Source of the DNA: Caulobacter sp. 602-1
GTDB lineage: Bacteria; Pseudomonadota; Alphaproteobacteria; Caulobacterales; Caulobacteraceae
DNA length: 64,000 nt
Direction of reading: 5' to 3'
Assembly (NCBI RefSeq): GCF_003931565.1
Contig: NZ_RRYI01000006.1
Coordinates: forward strand, 62,001 to 126,000
Under the pieces are notes generated by a model. The model searched no databases and was not told the DNA's origin. It was given only the letters and a program-made list of their open reading frames with translations. Position 1 is the stretch's first letter. The number at the start of each line of letters is the position of its first letter. Below are positions 53,172 to 61,991 of the stretch, in pieces. Made by a program: the position numbers and the translations under genes.

Positions 53172-53373
53172 CTCCGCCCTCCTGGTCGGCGATCTCCAGC
53201 ACGCTCGCGCCGATCTGACCCGCGAAATGCGGAACGTCGATCCGGGCCATCGGATCGGTGGCCAGAAGGATGAGTTCCGCGCCGGCCGAAGCGGCCTCGT
53301 GAGCCTTGCGCAGCTTCAGGGTTGGCACCGGGCAGTGGTGGCCGCGCGCGTCGACCAGGATCGGCTCAGACAT
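53140..53373 (-). CDS. TusA-like sulfurtransferase
   Basis: The 77-residue protein has the TusA motif G-H-H-C-P-V-P-T-L-K-L-R-K-A (active Cys about residue 14) and D-P-M-A-R-I-D-V-P-H-F near residue 40. TusA proteins carry persulfide for tRNA thiolation, molybdenum cofactor synthesis or other sulfur relay. Its start overlaps the end of the pseudouridine synthase gene by 8 bases, so it is coupled with it. Confidence 0.88.
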   Translation of the reverse strand: MSEPILVDARGHHCPVPTLKLRKAHEAASAGAELILLATDPMARIDVPHFAGQIGASVLEIADQEGGVIRFRIRKAP

Positions 53374-54103
53374 CGAAGACCGCCTCGGCTTCGTTGGCTG
53401 GCAGGATGCGATATCGGCCAGGCTCCAGGTCAGCGGGCAGGGTCAGGCCGCCGATCCGCTCGCGATGCAGCGTGACCACGTGGTTGCCGACGGCGGCGAA
53501 CATCCGGCGGACCTGGTGATAGCGGCCCTCGGTAATGGTCAGGCGCGCGGTCTTGCCGTCCACGACGTCCAACTGGGCCGGCAGTAGCGGCTTCTCCTCG
53601 CCCTCGAGCATTAGCGTTCCGGCGGCGAAGACCTCGCCCTCCGAGCCCTTCAGCGCGCGGTCGAGCGTGGTCAGGTAGGTCTTCGGCACATGTCGCTTGG
53701 GCGAGATCACCCGATGCAGGAAGTCACCGTCGTCGGTGATCAGGATCAGGCCGCTGGTGTCCTTGTCCAGGCGGCCGACCGTCGACAGGCCGGGATCGCG
53801 CAGCCGCCAGCGGCGCGGCAGCAGGTCGTAGATCTTCTCGCCGTCTTCCTTGTGCGAACAGGTGACGCCCAGCGGCTTGTGCATCAGCAGCACCAGCGGC
53901 GCCGGCGGATCGACCGCAGCGCCGCGAATGGTCATGCGCTCGGGCAGCGCGGCGTCGACGGCGATGCGAGCGCCGGAGTCCTTCAGGATCTTGCCGTCCA
54001 GGGCGACCTTGCCGCTGGCGACCAGGGCCTGGACGTCCTTGCGGCTGCCGTAGCCGAGATTGGCCAACAGCCGGTCCAGCCGGGCCATCAGCGCTTTCGT
54101 CAT
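53366..54103 (-). CDS. RsuA/RluB-family pseudouridine synthase
   Basis: The 245-residue protein has an N-terminal S4 domain (about 8-50: L-L-A-N-L-G-Y-G-S-R-K-D-V-Q). The catalytic segment V-G-R-L-D-K-D-T-S-G-L-I-L-I-T-D-D-G (Asp about 120) is the RsuA-type pseudouridine-synthase signature. It modifies 16S or 23S rRNA; the exact uridine cannot be predicted. It overlaps the methyltransferase gene upstream by 4 bases and the TusA-like gene downstream, forming a leftward RNA-modification operon. Confidence 0.9.
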   Translation of the reverse strand: MTKALMARLDRLLANLGYGSRKDVQALVASGKVALDGKILKDSGARIAVDAALPERMTIRGAAVDPPAPLVLLMHKPLGVTCSHKEDGEKIYDLLPRRWRLRDPGLSTVGRLDKDTSGLILITDDGDFLHRVISPKRHVPKTYLTTLDRALKGSEGEVFAAGTLMLEGEEKPLLPAQLDVVDGKTARLTITEGRYHQVRRMFAAVGNHVVTLHRERIGGLTLPADLEPGRYRILPANEAEAVFDV

Positions 54104-55008
54104 TTACGGGCCTCGAAGACCTTGTAGCCGCCGCCCTCGGCGACCAGGCCGACCTTGGCGAAGCTCTCGCCCAGGATCGCCTCGTAGGGCAGGTGGCGGT
54201 TGGCTACCATCCACAGCACGCCGCCCTTGCGCAGGGCGGCGGCGGCCGAAGCGATGAAGGCCTGGCCCAGGGTCTTGTCCTCGCCGCCACCCTCGTGGAA
54301 CGGCGGATTGCTGACGATGAAGTCGAGATCCTTCAATTCAGTCTGGCGGACATCGCCCCAGACGAAGTCGGCGCGCGGATCGGCGACGTTGCGGCGAGCC
54401 AGGTCCAAGGCTCGGCGGTCCAGCTCGACCAGCGTCAGCTTGGTGACCTTCGGCGAAGCCAGGACGTTGAGCGCCAGCAAGCCGATGCCGGCGCCGAAAT
54501 CGGACCCGACTCCGGCGAACGGCGGCAGAACCTGGAGCAGGGCGTTGGTGCCGGCGTCCAGGCGATCCCAGCTGAACACGCCAGGCTGGGTCCACAGGCC
54601 GTTCTCGGCGATCTGGCGCGGCGCGCCGGCGGCGATGGCCTCGTCCAGCGCCTTGGGCGCGGCGGGGCGGACCACGAGGCAGATGCGATTGTGGCGGCGG
54701 GCGCTCTCGCCGACCTCGCAGCCCAGGGCCTCCAGCTCCTTCTTCAAGCGCAGGCCGCCCCGATCCTTGGGCGCGAAGGCGGTCATGCGCCCGCCCGGCG
54801 CCAGGATGCGCAACGCCTGGGCGAGGACAAATCGTCGCTCCACGGCGCCGGCGGGCGCGCGGACGGTCACGGCGGTAAAGGATTCGTCGGGAACCGAGGC
54901 GACGTCCCGCGACCCGGCGATCAGCGGCGACAACTGCACGGCGTCGGCCGCGGACGGCGCCAGGTCATGATCGGCCTGGCCATAGATCGCGGTAATCGAA
55001 GCCGACAT
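54100..55008 (-). CDS. RsmC-like 16S rRNA methyltransferase
   Basis: The 302-residue protein has a degenerate N-terminal MTase-like domain (about 1-145) and a catalytic domain (about 150-300). The SAM loop is D-F-G-A-G-I-G-L-L-A-L, and the N-P-P-F motif for N2-methylation of guanine is in F-I-V-S-N-P-P-F-H-E-G. This duplicated arrangement is that of RsmC (m2G1207) and RsmD-like enzymes. Start chosen at the ATG of M-S-A-S-I-T-A-I-Y; the upstream extension is not conserved. tRNA-Ser lies directly upstream on the same strand. Confidence 0.87.
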   Translation of the reverse strand: MSASITAIYGQADHDLAPSAADAVQLSPLIAGSRDVASVPDESFTAVTVRAPAGAVERRFVLAQALRILAPGGRMTAFAPKDRGGLRLKKELEALGCEVGESARRHNRICLVVRPAAPKALDEAIAAGAPRQIAENGLWTQPGVFSWDRLDAGTNALLQVLPPFAGVGSDFGAGIGLLALNVLASPKVTKLTLVELDRRALDLARRNVADPRADFVWGDVRQTELKDLDFIVSNPPFHEGGGEDKTLGQAFIASAAAALRKGGVLWMVANRHLPYEAILGESFAKVGLVAEGGGYKVFEARK

Positions 55009-55045
55009 GCTTGTCCTGAAAGGGTTTTCCGGTCGCCAAGAGTTC

Positions 55046-55135
55046 TGGCGGGCAGGGTGGGATTCGAACCCACGGTAGACTTTCACCTACGGCGGTTTTC
55101 AAGACCGCTGCCTTAAACCACTCGGCCACCTGCCC
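55046..55135 (-). tRNA. tRNA-Ser (UGA anticodon)
   Basis: On the minus strand the 90-base sequence starts GGGCAGG and ends CCTGCCC-G-CCA, so the acceptor stem pairs perfectly and CCA is encoded. The anticodon loop reads CTTGAAA with anticodon TGA. A long variable arm (about 15 bases) and a GTTCGAATC T-loop are typical of serine tRNA. Confidence 0.95.
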
Positions 55136-55241
55136 GGAGCAGGCGGCTATATCAGCGTGTCCGCGCCTTAACCAGACTTCAAAACAAACGGGCGACGATG
55201 TGAGCTCGGAAGGGGTGTGGGCCCGTCTGGACGACCATCGG

Positions 55242-56237
55242 ATGAACCAGCGTATCGATCAGGTTTGGCGGATTGCGCGCAACCTCGGCCTCATGGCCCT
55301 GGCGGCCGCGAGTCTGGCCGCCTGCGCCACGCCCAAATACGACGTCGGCAAGTCCGGCTACACGGCCAGCGCCCGCAACGAGACCACACGCGGTTCGTCG
55401 CCGCGCGCGGGCTCGACGGTCGGCCGCGACGGCAAGCCGCTGCGCGGCACCGAAAAACCCTATCAGATCAATGGCGTCTGGTACTATCCGCGCCAGGACA
55501 AGGACTACAACGTCGTCGGTGTCGGCTCTTGGTACGGCGAGCAGTTCCATAACCGTCGCACCGCCAACGGCGAAATGTTCGACATGGATACCCCGTCGGC
55601 CGCCCATAAGACCTTGCCGCTGCCCAGCCTGGTCGAGGTGACCAACCTCGACAACGGCAAGAAGATGATCGTGCGGGTCAACGACCGTGGGCCGTTCGTT
55701 GGCGATCGCGTCATCGACCTGTCGAAAGCCGCCGCCCAGCAACTAGGCTACTATCGCCAGGGCGTCGCCCGCGTGCGGGTGAAGTATGTCGGCCCGGCGC
55801 CGAAGAACGCTTTCGAAGGCCCGCGCCGGTACGCCGTGACGCAGACCGCGCCGCCGCCGCGCGAACGTAGCTTCGAGGACATCAAGGAACCGCCCCAGCG
55901 CGTGCAGGTCATTCCGTCGCGCCAGCCGGATCCGGACTGGAGCGCGCCGGTCCAGCAATCCGCGCCGCAGATCAACCCGCCCGACCGGGCCTATGCCTTG
56001 GCCGCCAAGTCCGGCTTCCGGGTCCAGGCCGGCTCGTTCTCCAGCCGCGAGAACGCCGAGAGGGCCGTGCGCCAGCTTTCGGGCGCCGGCCAGGCCCAGA
56101 TCGACGCGATCGAGCGGGCCAGCGGCACGCTCTATCGCGTCACGGTTTCGGCCGGCCCTGACGAGGGGGAGGCCTGGAGCCTGCGCCAGCGGGTCGAGTC
56201 GCTGGGCTATCAGGGCGCCACGGTCCTTCGTCCGTAA
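55242..56237 (+). CDS. rlpA: RlpA-like septal lytic transglycosylase lipoprotein with SPOR domain
   Basis: This 331-residue protein has a lipoprotein signal ending L-A-A-C (Cys about residue 28). A double-psi beta-barrel domain follows (about 90-185; G-V-G-S-W-Y-G-E-Q-F-H-N-R-R-T-A-N-G and V-N-D-R-G-P-F with the catalytic Asp). The C-terminal SPOR domain (about 260-331) begins G-F-R-V-Q-A-G-S-F and binds denuded peptidoglycan at the septum. RlpA cleaves glycan strands there. I start at the ATG before the signal; a GTG 14 codons earlier is possible. Confidence 0.9.
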   Translation: MNQRIDQVWRIARNLGLMALAAASLAACATPKYDVGKSGYTASARNETTRGSSPRAGSTVGRDGKPLRGTEKPYQINGVWYYPRQDKDYNVVGVGSWYGEQFHNRRTANGEMFDMDTPSAAHKTLPLPSLVEVTNLDNGKKMIVRVNDRGPFVGDRVIDLSKAAAQQLGYYRQGVARVRVKYVGPAPKNAFEGPRRYAVTQTAPPPRERSFEDIKEPPQRVQVIPSRQPDPDWSAPVQQSAPQINPPDRAYALAAKSGFRVQAGSFSSRENAERAVRQLSGAGQAQIDAIERASGTLYRVTVSAGPDEGEAWSLRQRVESLGYQGATVLRP

Positions 56238-56292
56238 CAAGGGGGCGTAAGCGCCTCTGGACAAGCCTCGGAAACCGGTCGAATGAGGCCGG

Positions 56293-56919
56293 GTGACCCA
56301 GGGTTCTTTCATCAGTTTCGAAGGCGGGGAGGGGGCGGGCAAGTCCACCCAGATCCGCCGCCTGGCCGAGCGCCTGAGCGCGGCCGGCCATGACGTCATC
56401 GTCACCCGCGAACCGGGCGGCAGCCCGGGCGCCGAGGCCATCCGCGATCTGCTGGTCAACGGCGCGGCCGACCGCTGGTCGCCGGTCACCGAGACCCTCC
56501 TGATGTACGCCTCGCGCCGTGACCATCTGGAGCGGGTGATCCGTCCGGCTCTGGCGCAGGGCAAGGTCGTTCTGTGCGACCGCTTCGCCGATTCCACGCG
56601 GGCCTATCAGGGCGCGGGCGGCGACGCGCCGGCCAGCCTGATCGCGGCGCTGGAGGATCACGTCCTCAACGGCACGATCCCGACCCTGACCCTGATCCTG
56701 GATCTGCCGGCCGAGGTCGGCTTGAGCCGGGCCGAGGCGCGGGGCGGGGCAGCGCGGTTCGAGTCCAAGGGCCTGGACTTCCACCAGCGTCTGCGCGCCG
56801 GCTATCTGGAGATCGCCCGCCGCGAACCCGAGCGCTGCGTCGTCATCGACGCCGACGCCGAACTGGACGCGGTGACCGCCGCGATCAGCGAGGCCGTGGC
56901 CCAAAGGCTGGCGCTCTGA
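56293..56919 (+). CDS. tmk: Thymidylate kinase
   Basis: The 208-residue kinase has the P-loop F-E-G-G-E-G-A-G-K-S-T (about 7-17). The T-R-E-P-G-G-S-P-G-A-E motif follows (about 36-46), then V-L-C-D-R-F-A-D-S-T (DR motif) and the lid region. It phosphorylates dTMP to dTDP. A GTG start is used. The TGA stop overlaps the ATG of holB by one base, so the operon is coupled. Confidence 0.95.
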   Translation: MTQGSFISFEGGEGAGKSTQIRRLAERLSAAGHDVIVTREPGGSPGAEAIRDLLVNGAADRWSPVTETLLMYASRRDHLERVIRPALAQGKVVLCDRFADSTRAYQGAGGDAPASLIAALEDHVLNGTIPTLTLILDLPAEVGLSRAEARGGAARFESKGLDFHQRLRAGYLEIARREPERCVVIDADAELDAVTAAISEAVAQRLAL

Positions 56920-57923
56920 TGTCTCCGGCCCACCCGCGCGATGTCTATGACCTGGAGGGCCAGTCCGCCGCCGAGGCCGCGTTTCTCGACGCCCTGGATC
57001 GCGGCCGACTGCACCATGCCTGGCTGCTGACCGGCCCGGAAGGCGTGGGCAAGGCGACCCTGGCCTACCGCATGGCGCGGCGCCTGCTGGGTGCGCGGCC
57101 CGATCCGAGCCACGGTCTGCTGGGCGCGGCGCCCTCCGACGTGGTCAGCCGCCAGGTCGCCGCCCGCTCGCATCCGGACCTGATGGTGCTGGAGCGATTG
57201 ACCGACGACGGCAAGGCCCGCAAGTCGATTCCGGTCGACGAGGCCCGCCAGTTGCCGGAGTTCTTCTCAACGACCCCGGCGGTGTCGCCCTATCGGGTGG
57301 CGATCATCGACGCGGCCGACGACCTCAACGTCAACGCCGCCAATGCGGTGCTGAAGACGCTGGAGGAGCCGCCGCCGCGCGGGGTGATCCTGCTGATCAG
57401 CCACGCGCCCGGCAAGCTCCTGCCGACCATTCGTTCGCGCTGCCGCCGCTTGGCCGTGCCCGCGCCGGGCGTACGGGCCGCCGCCGAGATGGTCGAACGC
57501 ATGGCCGACGTTTCGGGGCGCGACGCCGAGCGGCTGGCCCGCATGGCCCATGGCGCGCCGGGCAAGGCGCTGCAATTGGCCGCCGCCAAGGCCATCGAGA
57601 TGGACGACGCGGCCAACGAGATCCTGCGTGGCCTGCCGAAGCTGGACGAGGGCGCGCTCTTGGCCCTGACCGACACCTTTCGCGGCGCCGAGGGCGCGGC
57701 GCGGTTCGAGCTTCTCATGGAGCGCATGGCCGACCAGGTGCGGATCTTCGCCACCCAGGTCGCGGCCGACGGCAAGAACTCGCCAGGTCTGGACCGGTGG
57801 GCGACCGCTTGGGAACGGCTGTCCAATGCGCCGGGCGAGGCCGAGGCCGTGAACCTCGACCGCGCCGATGTGTTCTGGAGCGTCATCTCGGACTTGCGCG
57901 CGGCGGCCAAGACGGCGATTTGA
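56919..57923 (+). CDS. holB: DNA polymerase III, delta' subunit
   Basis: The 334-residue AAA+ clamp-loader protein has a Walker A-like G-P-E-G-V-G-K-A-T (about 37-45). The delta' signatures I-I-D-A-A-D-D-L-N-V-N-A-A-N-A-V-L-K-T-L-E-E-P-P and A-P-G-K-L-L-P-T-I-R-S-R-C-R (SRC sensor) are present near residues 130-170. It helps load the sliding clamp. It is coupled with tmk and 5 bases separate it from tatD. Confidence 0.93.
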   Translation: MSPAHPRDVYDLEGQSAAEAAFLDALDRGRLHHAWLLTGPEGVGKATLAYRMARRLLGARPDPSHGLLGAAPSDVVSRQVAARSHPDLMVLERLTDDGKARKSIPVDEARQLPEFFSTTPAVSPYRVAIIDAADDLNVNAANAVLKTLEEPPPRGVILLISHAPGKLLPTIRSRCRRLAVPAPGVRAAAEMVERMADVSGRDAERLARMAHGAPGKALQLAAAKAIEMDDAANEILRGLPKLDEGALLALTDTFRGAEGAARFELLMERMADQVRIFATQVAADGKNSPGLDRWATAWERLSNAPGEAEAVNLDRADVFWSVISDLRAAAKTAI

Positions 57924-57928
57924 GCGGC

Positions 57929-58708
57929 ATGCTCATCGACAGCCACGTGAATCTGCACGCGCCCCAGTTCGCCGAGGACAAGGACGCCGTCATCGCTCGC
58001 GCCCGCGAGGCCGGCGTCGCCCTGATGGTCACCATCTGCGACAAGGTCTCGTCCTTTGAGGCCGTACACGCCATCGCCATGGCCGAGCCGGATATCTGGT
58101 GCACGGTCGGCACGCACCCGCACGAGGCCAAGGAAGACCCCGCGCTGACCGCGGCGCGCCTGGTCGAACTGGCCCAACGTCCGCGCGTCATCGGCATTGG
58201 CGAATGCGGCCTGGATTTCCACTATGACCTGTCGCCGCGCGACGTGCAGGCGCAGGTGTTCCGTCAGCACTGCATCGCCGCCCGCGAGAGCGGTTTGCCG
58301 CTGGTGGTCCACACTCGCGAGGCCGATGACGTCATGGGTCAGATCCTCGAGGAGGAGCACGCGGCCGGGCCATTCAAGATCCTGATGCACTGCTACACCA
58401 GCGGTCCGGCGCTGGCGGCTCGCGCCATGGCCCTGGGCGCGTGGTTCTCGGTGTCGGGCATCGCCACCTTCAAGGCGGCCGAGGATGTGCGCGAGGTGAT
58501 CCGCGACATGCCCGCCGACCGGATCATCGTCGAGACCGACTGCCCCTATCTGGCCCCCGTGCCGATGCGCGGGCGTCGTAACGAGCCGGCCTATCTGCCG
58601 CATATCTACGACAAGCTGGCCGAAATCCGCGGCTGGAGCCGGGCCGACACGGAAGCCCGCACGGAAGACGCCTTCTTCAACCTGTTCGACCGGATTCCCC
58701 GTCCATGA
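57929..58708 (+). CDS. tatD: TatD family hydrolase (metal-dependent DNase)
   Basis: The 259-residue TIM barrel has the metal motif D-S-H-V-N-L-H at residues 4-10, E in G-I-G-E-C-G-L-D-F-H, H in V-V-H-T-R-E-A-D-D, H in M-H-C-Y-T-S-G and D in E-T-D-C-P-Y. These match the TatD site. It may act as a 3'-5' exonuclease in DNA repair or as a D-aminoacyl/other hydrolase. It lies in the tmk-holB operon, the common bacterial arrangement. Confidence 0.92.
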   Translation: MLIDSHVNLHAPQFAEDKDAVIARAREAGVALMVTICDKVSSFEAVHAIAMAEPDIWCTVGTHPHEAKEDPALTAARLVELAQRPRVIGIGECGLDFHYDLSPRDVQAQVFRQHCIAARESGLPLVVHTREADDVMGQILEEEHAAGPFKILMHCYTSGPALAARAMALGAWFSVSGIATFKAAEDVREVIRDMPADRIIVETDCPYLAPVPMRGRRNEPAYLPHIYDKLAEIRGWSRADTEARTEDAFFNLFDRIPRP

Positions 58709-59517
58709 CCGGTCCGCTGGAGTTCACCATCCTGGGCTCCGGCTCGTCCGGCGGCGTTCCGCGCGCCGACGGCAACTGGGGCGATTGCGATCCGGCCGAG
58801 CCCAGGAACCACCGCTCGCGTTGCTCGCTGCTGGTGCGGAGGAAGGGCGAGGACGAGGGCGGGGCGCTCCATGAGACCACGGTCGTTGTCGACACCTCGC
58901 CGGACCTGCGGCTGCAGGCCGCAAAGGCCGGGGTGAAGCGGGTCGACGCGGCGCTGTTCACGCACGATCACGCCGACCAGGCCCACGGCATCGACGACCT
59001 GCGGCCGTTCTTCCTCAATCAGCGGGTCCGCATCCCGACCTGGGTGGATCAGGCCACGCACGACGGCCTGCTGACGCGGTTCGAGTACATCTTCAAGACG
59101 CGCGGCGGCTATCCGGCCATCCTGGAGCCGCGCCTGATCCCGCCGCTGGGCGAGGACTTCCAGATCGACGGCCCCAGCGGCTCGATCCCCGTCCACACCT
59201 TCGACGTCGACCACGGCGAGATCCGCGCGGTCGGCTATCGCTTCGGCGGCGTGGCCTACACCCCGGACGTGCGCGCCATTCCCGACGGAAGCTGGGCGGA
59301 CCTGGCCGATCTCGACGTCTGGATCGTCGACGCTCTGCGCTGGACGCCGCATCCGACCCACGCCCACGTCGAACTGGCCCTGGAATGGATCGCCAAGGTC
59401 AGGCCGAAGCGGGCCATCCTGACCAACCTGCACATCGATCTCGACTACAACGCCTTGACCGCTTGCCTGCCGCCGGGCGTCGAGGCTGGCTATGACGGCC
59501 TTCGGTTCACGCTCTAG
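58705..59517 (+). CDS. MBL-fold metallohydrolase (PhnP-like)
   Basis: The 270-residue protein starts with G-S-G-S-S-G-G-V-P-R near residue 12 and has the metal site T-H-D-H-A-D-Q-A-H-G (about 90-99) typical of beta-lactamase-fold phosphodiesterases such as PhnP. The W-I-V-D-A-L-R and H-A-H-V-E-L segments near the C-terminus fit. The substrate is unknown. It overlaps tatD by 4 bases and is the last gene of the tmk operon. Confidence 0.9.
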   Translation: MTGPLEFTILGSGSSGGVPRADGNWGDCDPAEPRNHRSRCSLLVRRKGEDEGGALHETTVVVDTSPDLRLQAAKAGVKRVDAALFTHDHADQAHGIDDLRPFFLNQRVRIPTWVDQATHDGLLTRFEYIFKTRGGYPAILEPRLIPPLGEDFQIDGPSGSIPVHTFDVDHGEIRAVGYRFGGVAYTPDVRAIPDGSWADLADLDVWIVDALRWTPHPTHAHVELALEWIAKVRPKRAILTNLHIDLDYNALTACLPPGVEAGYDGLRFTL

Positions 59518-59729
59518 GCGCTTTTTCCGAAGGTCGCGCAGCGCTCAATCCAGGTCGCTTCAAGGCGCCGGTCGCGTTTTAGGCGACGAAGCGCTCGTTC
59601 TTACGCAACTTTTGCCGAATTTGGCGAAAACTTGGCTTCACGTAACGAGGCTGAAATAAGCTGGTCCAACAACACCGTCATAGGGACGCGGTAGAGACAT
59701 CCTCCCGTGCGTCATTGACCCGACCTCCC

Positions 59730-59936
59730 ATGGCTGAAACCGTCACCATCTCCCGAGAAGTCTTCCAGCGCCTCCGCTCGCGCCTGCCTGCTGTAACGCG
59801 CGAGCATCTGTTCGACTGCTACGCCATCAGCGAAACCACCTGGACGAAGCTGCGAGATGGTAAGCCGGTGAAACGCTCGACCCTCGACCGCATCCTGGCC
59901 AAGCTGGCCCTGCTTGACGCCCGGGTGGCGGCCTAG
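59730..59936 (+). CDS. Small helix-turn-helix-like protein (68 aa)
   Basis: This 68-residue protein has a helix-turn-helix-like pattern ([17 protein letters not shown], then [11 protein letters not shown]). It resembles small XRE-type DNA-binding proteins. A palindrome-like sequence around 59608-59628 (TTTTGCC...GGCGAAAA) upstream could be its own operator. It precedes the response regulator by 63 bases. Real gene status is likely by codon bias, but function is unknown. Confidence 0.65.
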   Translation: MAETVTISREVFQRLRSRLPAVTREHLFDCYAISETTWTKLRDGKPVKRSTLDRILAKLALLDARVAA

Positions 59937-59999
59937 ACGCGACCGCGCGGCCGATCCGTTGGGTCGTCTCCACGCGGCTCGATCTGCTATGAGCGGTTC

Positions 60000-60710
60000 A
60001 TGAGCTCCCTTGGGACCGGTGCGCGCCAACGCATCCTCGTGATCGACGACGAGCCGCAGATCCATCGCTTTCTGGGGCCGGCCCTGGAGGCGGCGGGCTA
60101 CGAGCCTCTACGCGCTGACGGCGGACAGGAAGGCCTGCGCGCCATCGCCCTGTGGTCGCCCGACGCCGTGGTGCTGGACCTCGGTTTGCCCGACATGGAC
60201 GGCAAGGACGTGCTGGAGAAGGCCCGGGCCTTCTATGACGGTCCGATCCTGATCCTGTCGGCCCGCGATCGGGAGATCGAGAAGATCGAGGCGCTGGATC
60301 GCGGAGCCAACGACTATGTCGAGAAGCCCTTCGGCGTGGGAGAACTGCTGGCGCGGCTGCGGGCGGCGATGCGTCAGGCCGGCCGCGCTCAGGCACCCAG
60401 CGGGCCGATCCGCGCCGGCGATGTCGAGATCGACCTCGACAAGCGCCGCGTCACCCGCGCTGGCGAGGCCGTGAAGCTGTCGCCGCGCGAATATGACGTG
60501 CTGATCCGCCTGGCCCTTGGTCATGGCAAGGTGCTGACCCACAAGGAACTGCTGACCGCCGTCTGGGGGCCCGCGCATGCGCGTGACACCCAGTATCTGC
60601 GCGTCTTCATCGGCCAACTGCGTCAGAAGTTGGAGGCCGACCCCGCCTCGCCCAAGCTGCTGCGGACCGAACCGGGCGTCGGCTACCGCTTCGTCGACGA
60701 CGCGAGTTAG
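60000..60710 (+). CDS. OmpR/KdpE-type response regulator
   Basis: The 236-residue regulator has a receiver domain (about 12-125) with D-D-E acid pocket (I-D-D-E-P-Q-I), phospho-acceptor Asp in V-V-L-D-L-G-L-P-D-M-D-G (about 59) and K in V-E-K-P-F-G. A winged-helix DNA-binding domain (about 135-230) follows with K-L-S-P-R-E-Y-D-V-L. Similarity to KdpE is evident, but no kdp operon or sensor kinase is in the window, so its cognate signal is unknown. Confidence 0.87.
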   Translation: MSSLGTGARQRILVIDDEPQIHRFLGPALEAAGYEPLRADGGQEGLRAIALWSPDAVVLDLGLPDMDGKDVLEKARAFYDGPILILSARDREIEKIEALDRGANDYVEKPFGVGELLARLRAAMRQAGRAQAPSGPIRAGDVEIDLDKRRVTRAGEAVKLSPREYDVLIRLALGHGKVLTHKELLTAVWGPAHARDTQYLRVFIGQLRQKLEADPASPKLLRTEPGVGYRFVDDAS

Positions 60711-61231
60711 CGCCCGCCGACCTCGATGCGACGCACGCGGATCGCCGGCTGGCTTCCGATCTTCATCATGTAACTGCCCATGGCCGCCTTGCGGACCTCG
60801 ATCGTGTCGCCGGCTTTCGGCGGCTTGCCCAGCATGGTGTCGTCGATCTGGCGCCAGACCGCGCCGTCCTCCAGCGTGACGACCAGCCGTTGCTCGCCGT
60901 CGACTCGGGCGCTCTTGACCACCGACTGCAGCTTGTCGGTCTCGGCCTTGTCGGCGCCCTTGTCGAGGATCGACAGCGTCGGCAGTTCCAGGCCGAAGGC
61001 CTGGCGGCGCGCGGCGCGGGCGGCCTGCTTGTCGATGATGATGACCTCGCCCGTCTCCTGGGCCTTGGTCACAGACTGGGCGGCCTTGTCATAGCAGGCC
61101 AGCCGCTCGGCGTCGGCGGTGATGGCGCGGCAGGCCTTCAGCGCGGCGATCACCGCGGGTTCGGCGGGCTCGGCGGCGAAAGCGGGAGCGGCGGCGAGGG
61201 CGATCGCGGCGGCGAGCAGCAGCTTGGTCAT
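60707..61231 (-). CDS. Secreted hypothetical protein
   Basis: The 174-residue product has a Sec signal (M-T-K-L-L-L-A-A-A-I-A-L-A-A-A-P-A-F-A-A). The mature part contains C-R-A-I-T-A-D-A-E-R-L-A-C-Y-D, a motif with a paired cysteine seen in many small periplasmic alphaproteobacterial proteins. A beta-rich C-terminal domain follows (A-V-W-R-Q-I-D-D, then V-R-K-A-A-M-G-S-Y). Function unknown. It converges with the response regulator, overlapping 4 bases. Confidence 0.75.
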   Translation of the reverse strand: MTKLLLAAAIALAAAPAFAAEPAEPAVIAALKACRAITADAERLACYDKAAQSVTKAQETGEVIIIDKQAARAARRQAFGLELPTLSILDKGADKAETDKLQSVVKSARVDGEQRLVVTLEDGAVWRQIDDTMLGKPPKAGDTIEVRKAAMGSYMMKIGSQPAIRVRRIEVGGR

Positions 61232-61256
61232 CTCGAATTCCTTAAGCGGCGAGATC

Positions 61257-61991
61257 TTATGCGGCTTGCTGGGCGTCGCCCAGCAGCCATCCGGTCAGCG
61301 ACAGCCGCTTGGCGGCGGCATAGGAGGCGACCTGCGCCACCGAGTGGGCGGCCGGCACCTTGAAGAGGGTCAGTACGTTGAACTCGGGCTTGAAACCCCG
61401 CGTGACGTTGCCCTCGGCGTCATGGAAGAGAAGCTGGCCGCCCCAGTCGGCGCGCCACTTCCGGGTGAAGCCCAGGGTGAAGGCGGCCAGGCGCGTGTCC
61501 TCGCGGTGGCGGTCGTCGTGCAGCGTCAGGAAGTCGCCAGGGCGATAGTAGGACGCCTGGATCCGGACGCCCGTCACGGCCGGCGCGCCGATCACGCGAC
61601 GGCCGAAATCGAGAAAGTCCTCGCTCTGCAGGAACTGTGTCGCGCGATGGATCGGCGCTTCCGAGCTACGGAGATATTCGTCCTGCAAGGCATAGGATAG
61701 GTGCACGAAGGAAAAGCCCGTCGCGGCGCGCTTGATCGCCCCTTGCAGGAACTGTCGAACCTGGGCCTCGCCGAACTTCTTGACCACCTCCGGGGTGATG
61801 ACCAGCGTTTCCGACGCCTCGTCGGGCGCGACGATGTTCCAGGTCAGGCCTTCCATCACTCCGGCGACCGCCTCGGCGTCGGCCGGAACCAGGAAGACCG
61901 GAATCTGCACGTAGCCATCCCGCGCGAACCGGCTCGCGAACGTCTCGATCGGCAGGTCGCTGTTGATTCTGAGGGGAGGGTGCGCGGGCAT
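61257..61991 (-). CDS. 2-oxoglutarate/Fe(II)-dependent oxygenase
   Basis: This 244-residue protein has the prolyl-hydroxylase-like jelly roll. The Y-Y-R-P-G-D-F-L-T-L-H-D-D segment holds the H-x-D iron ligands (about residue 147). The distal His is in V-P-A-A-H-S-V-A-Q-V and a basic residue for 2OG may be nearby. In Caulobacter such genes are found next to TonB receptor genes. Here one lies divergently next door, so modification of a receptor-linked substrate is inferred. Start at the ATG of M-P-A-H-P-P-L. Confidence 0.82.
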   Translation of the reverse strand: MPAHPPLRINSDLPIETFASRFARDGYVQIPVFLVPADAEAVAGVMEGLTWNIVAPDEASETLVITPEVVKKFGEAQVRQFLQGAIKRAATGFSFVHLSYALQDEYLRSSEAPIHRATQFLQSEDFLDFGRRVIGAPAVTGVRIQASYYRPGDFLTLHDDRHREDTRLAAFTLGFTRKWRADWGGQLLFHDAEGNVTRGFKPEFNVLTLFKVPAAHSVAQVASYAAAKRLSLTGWLLGDAQQAA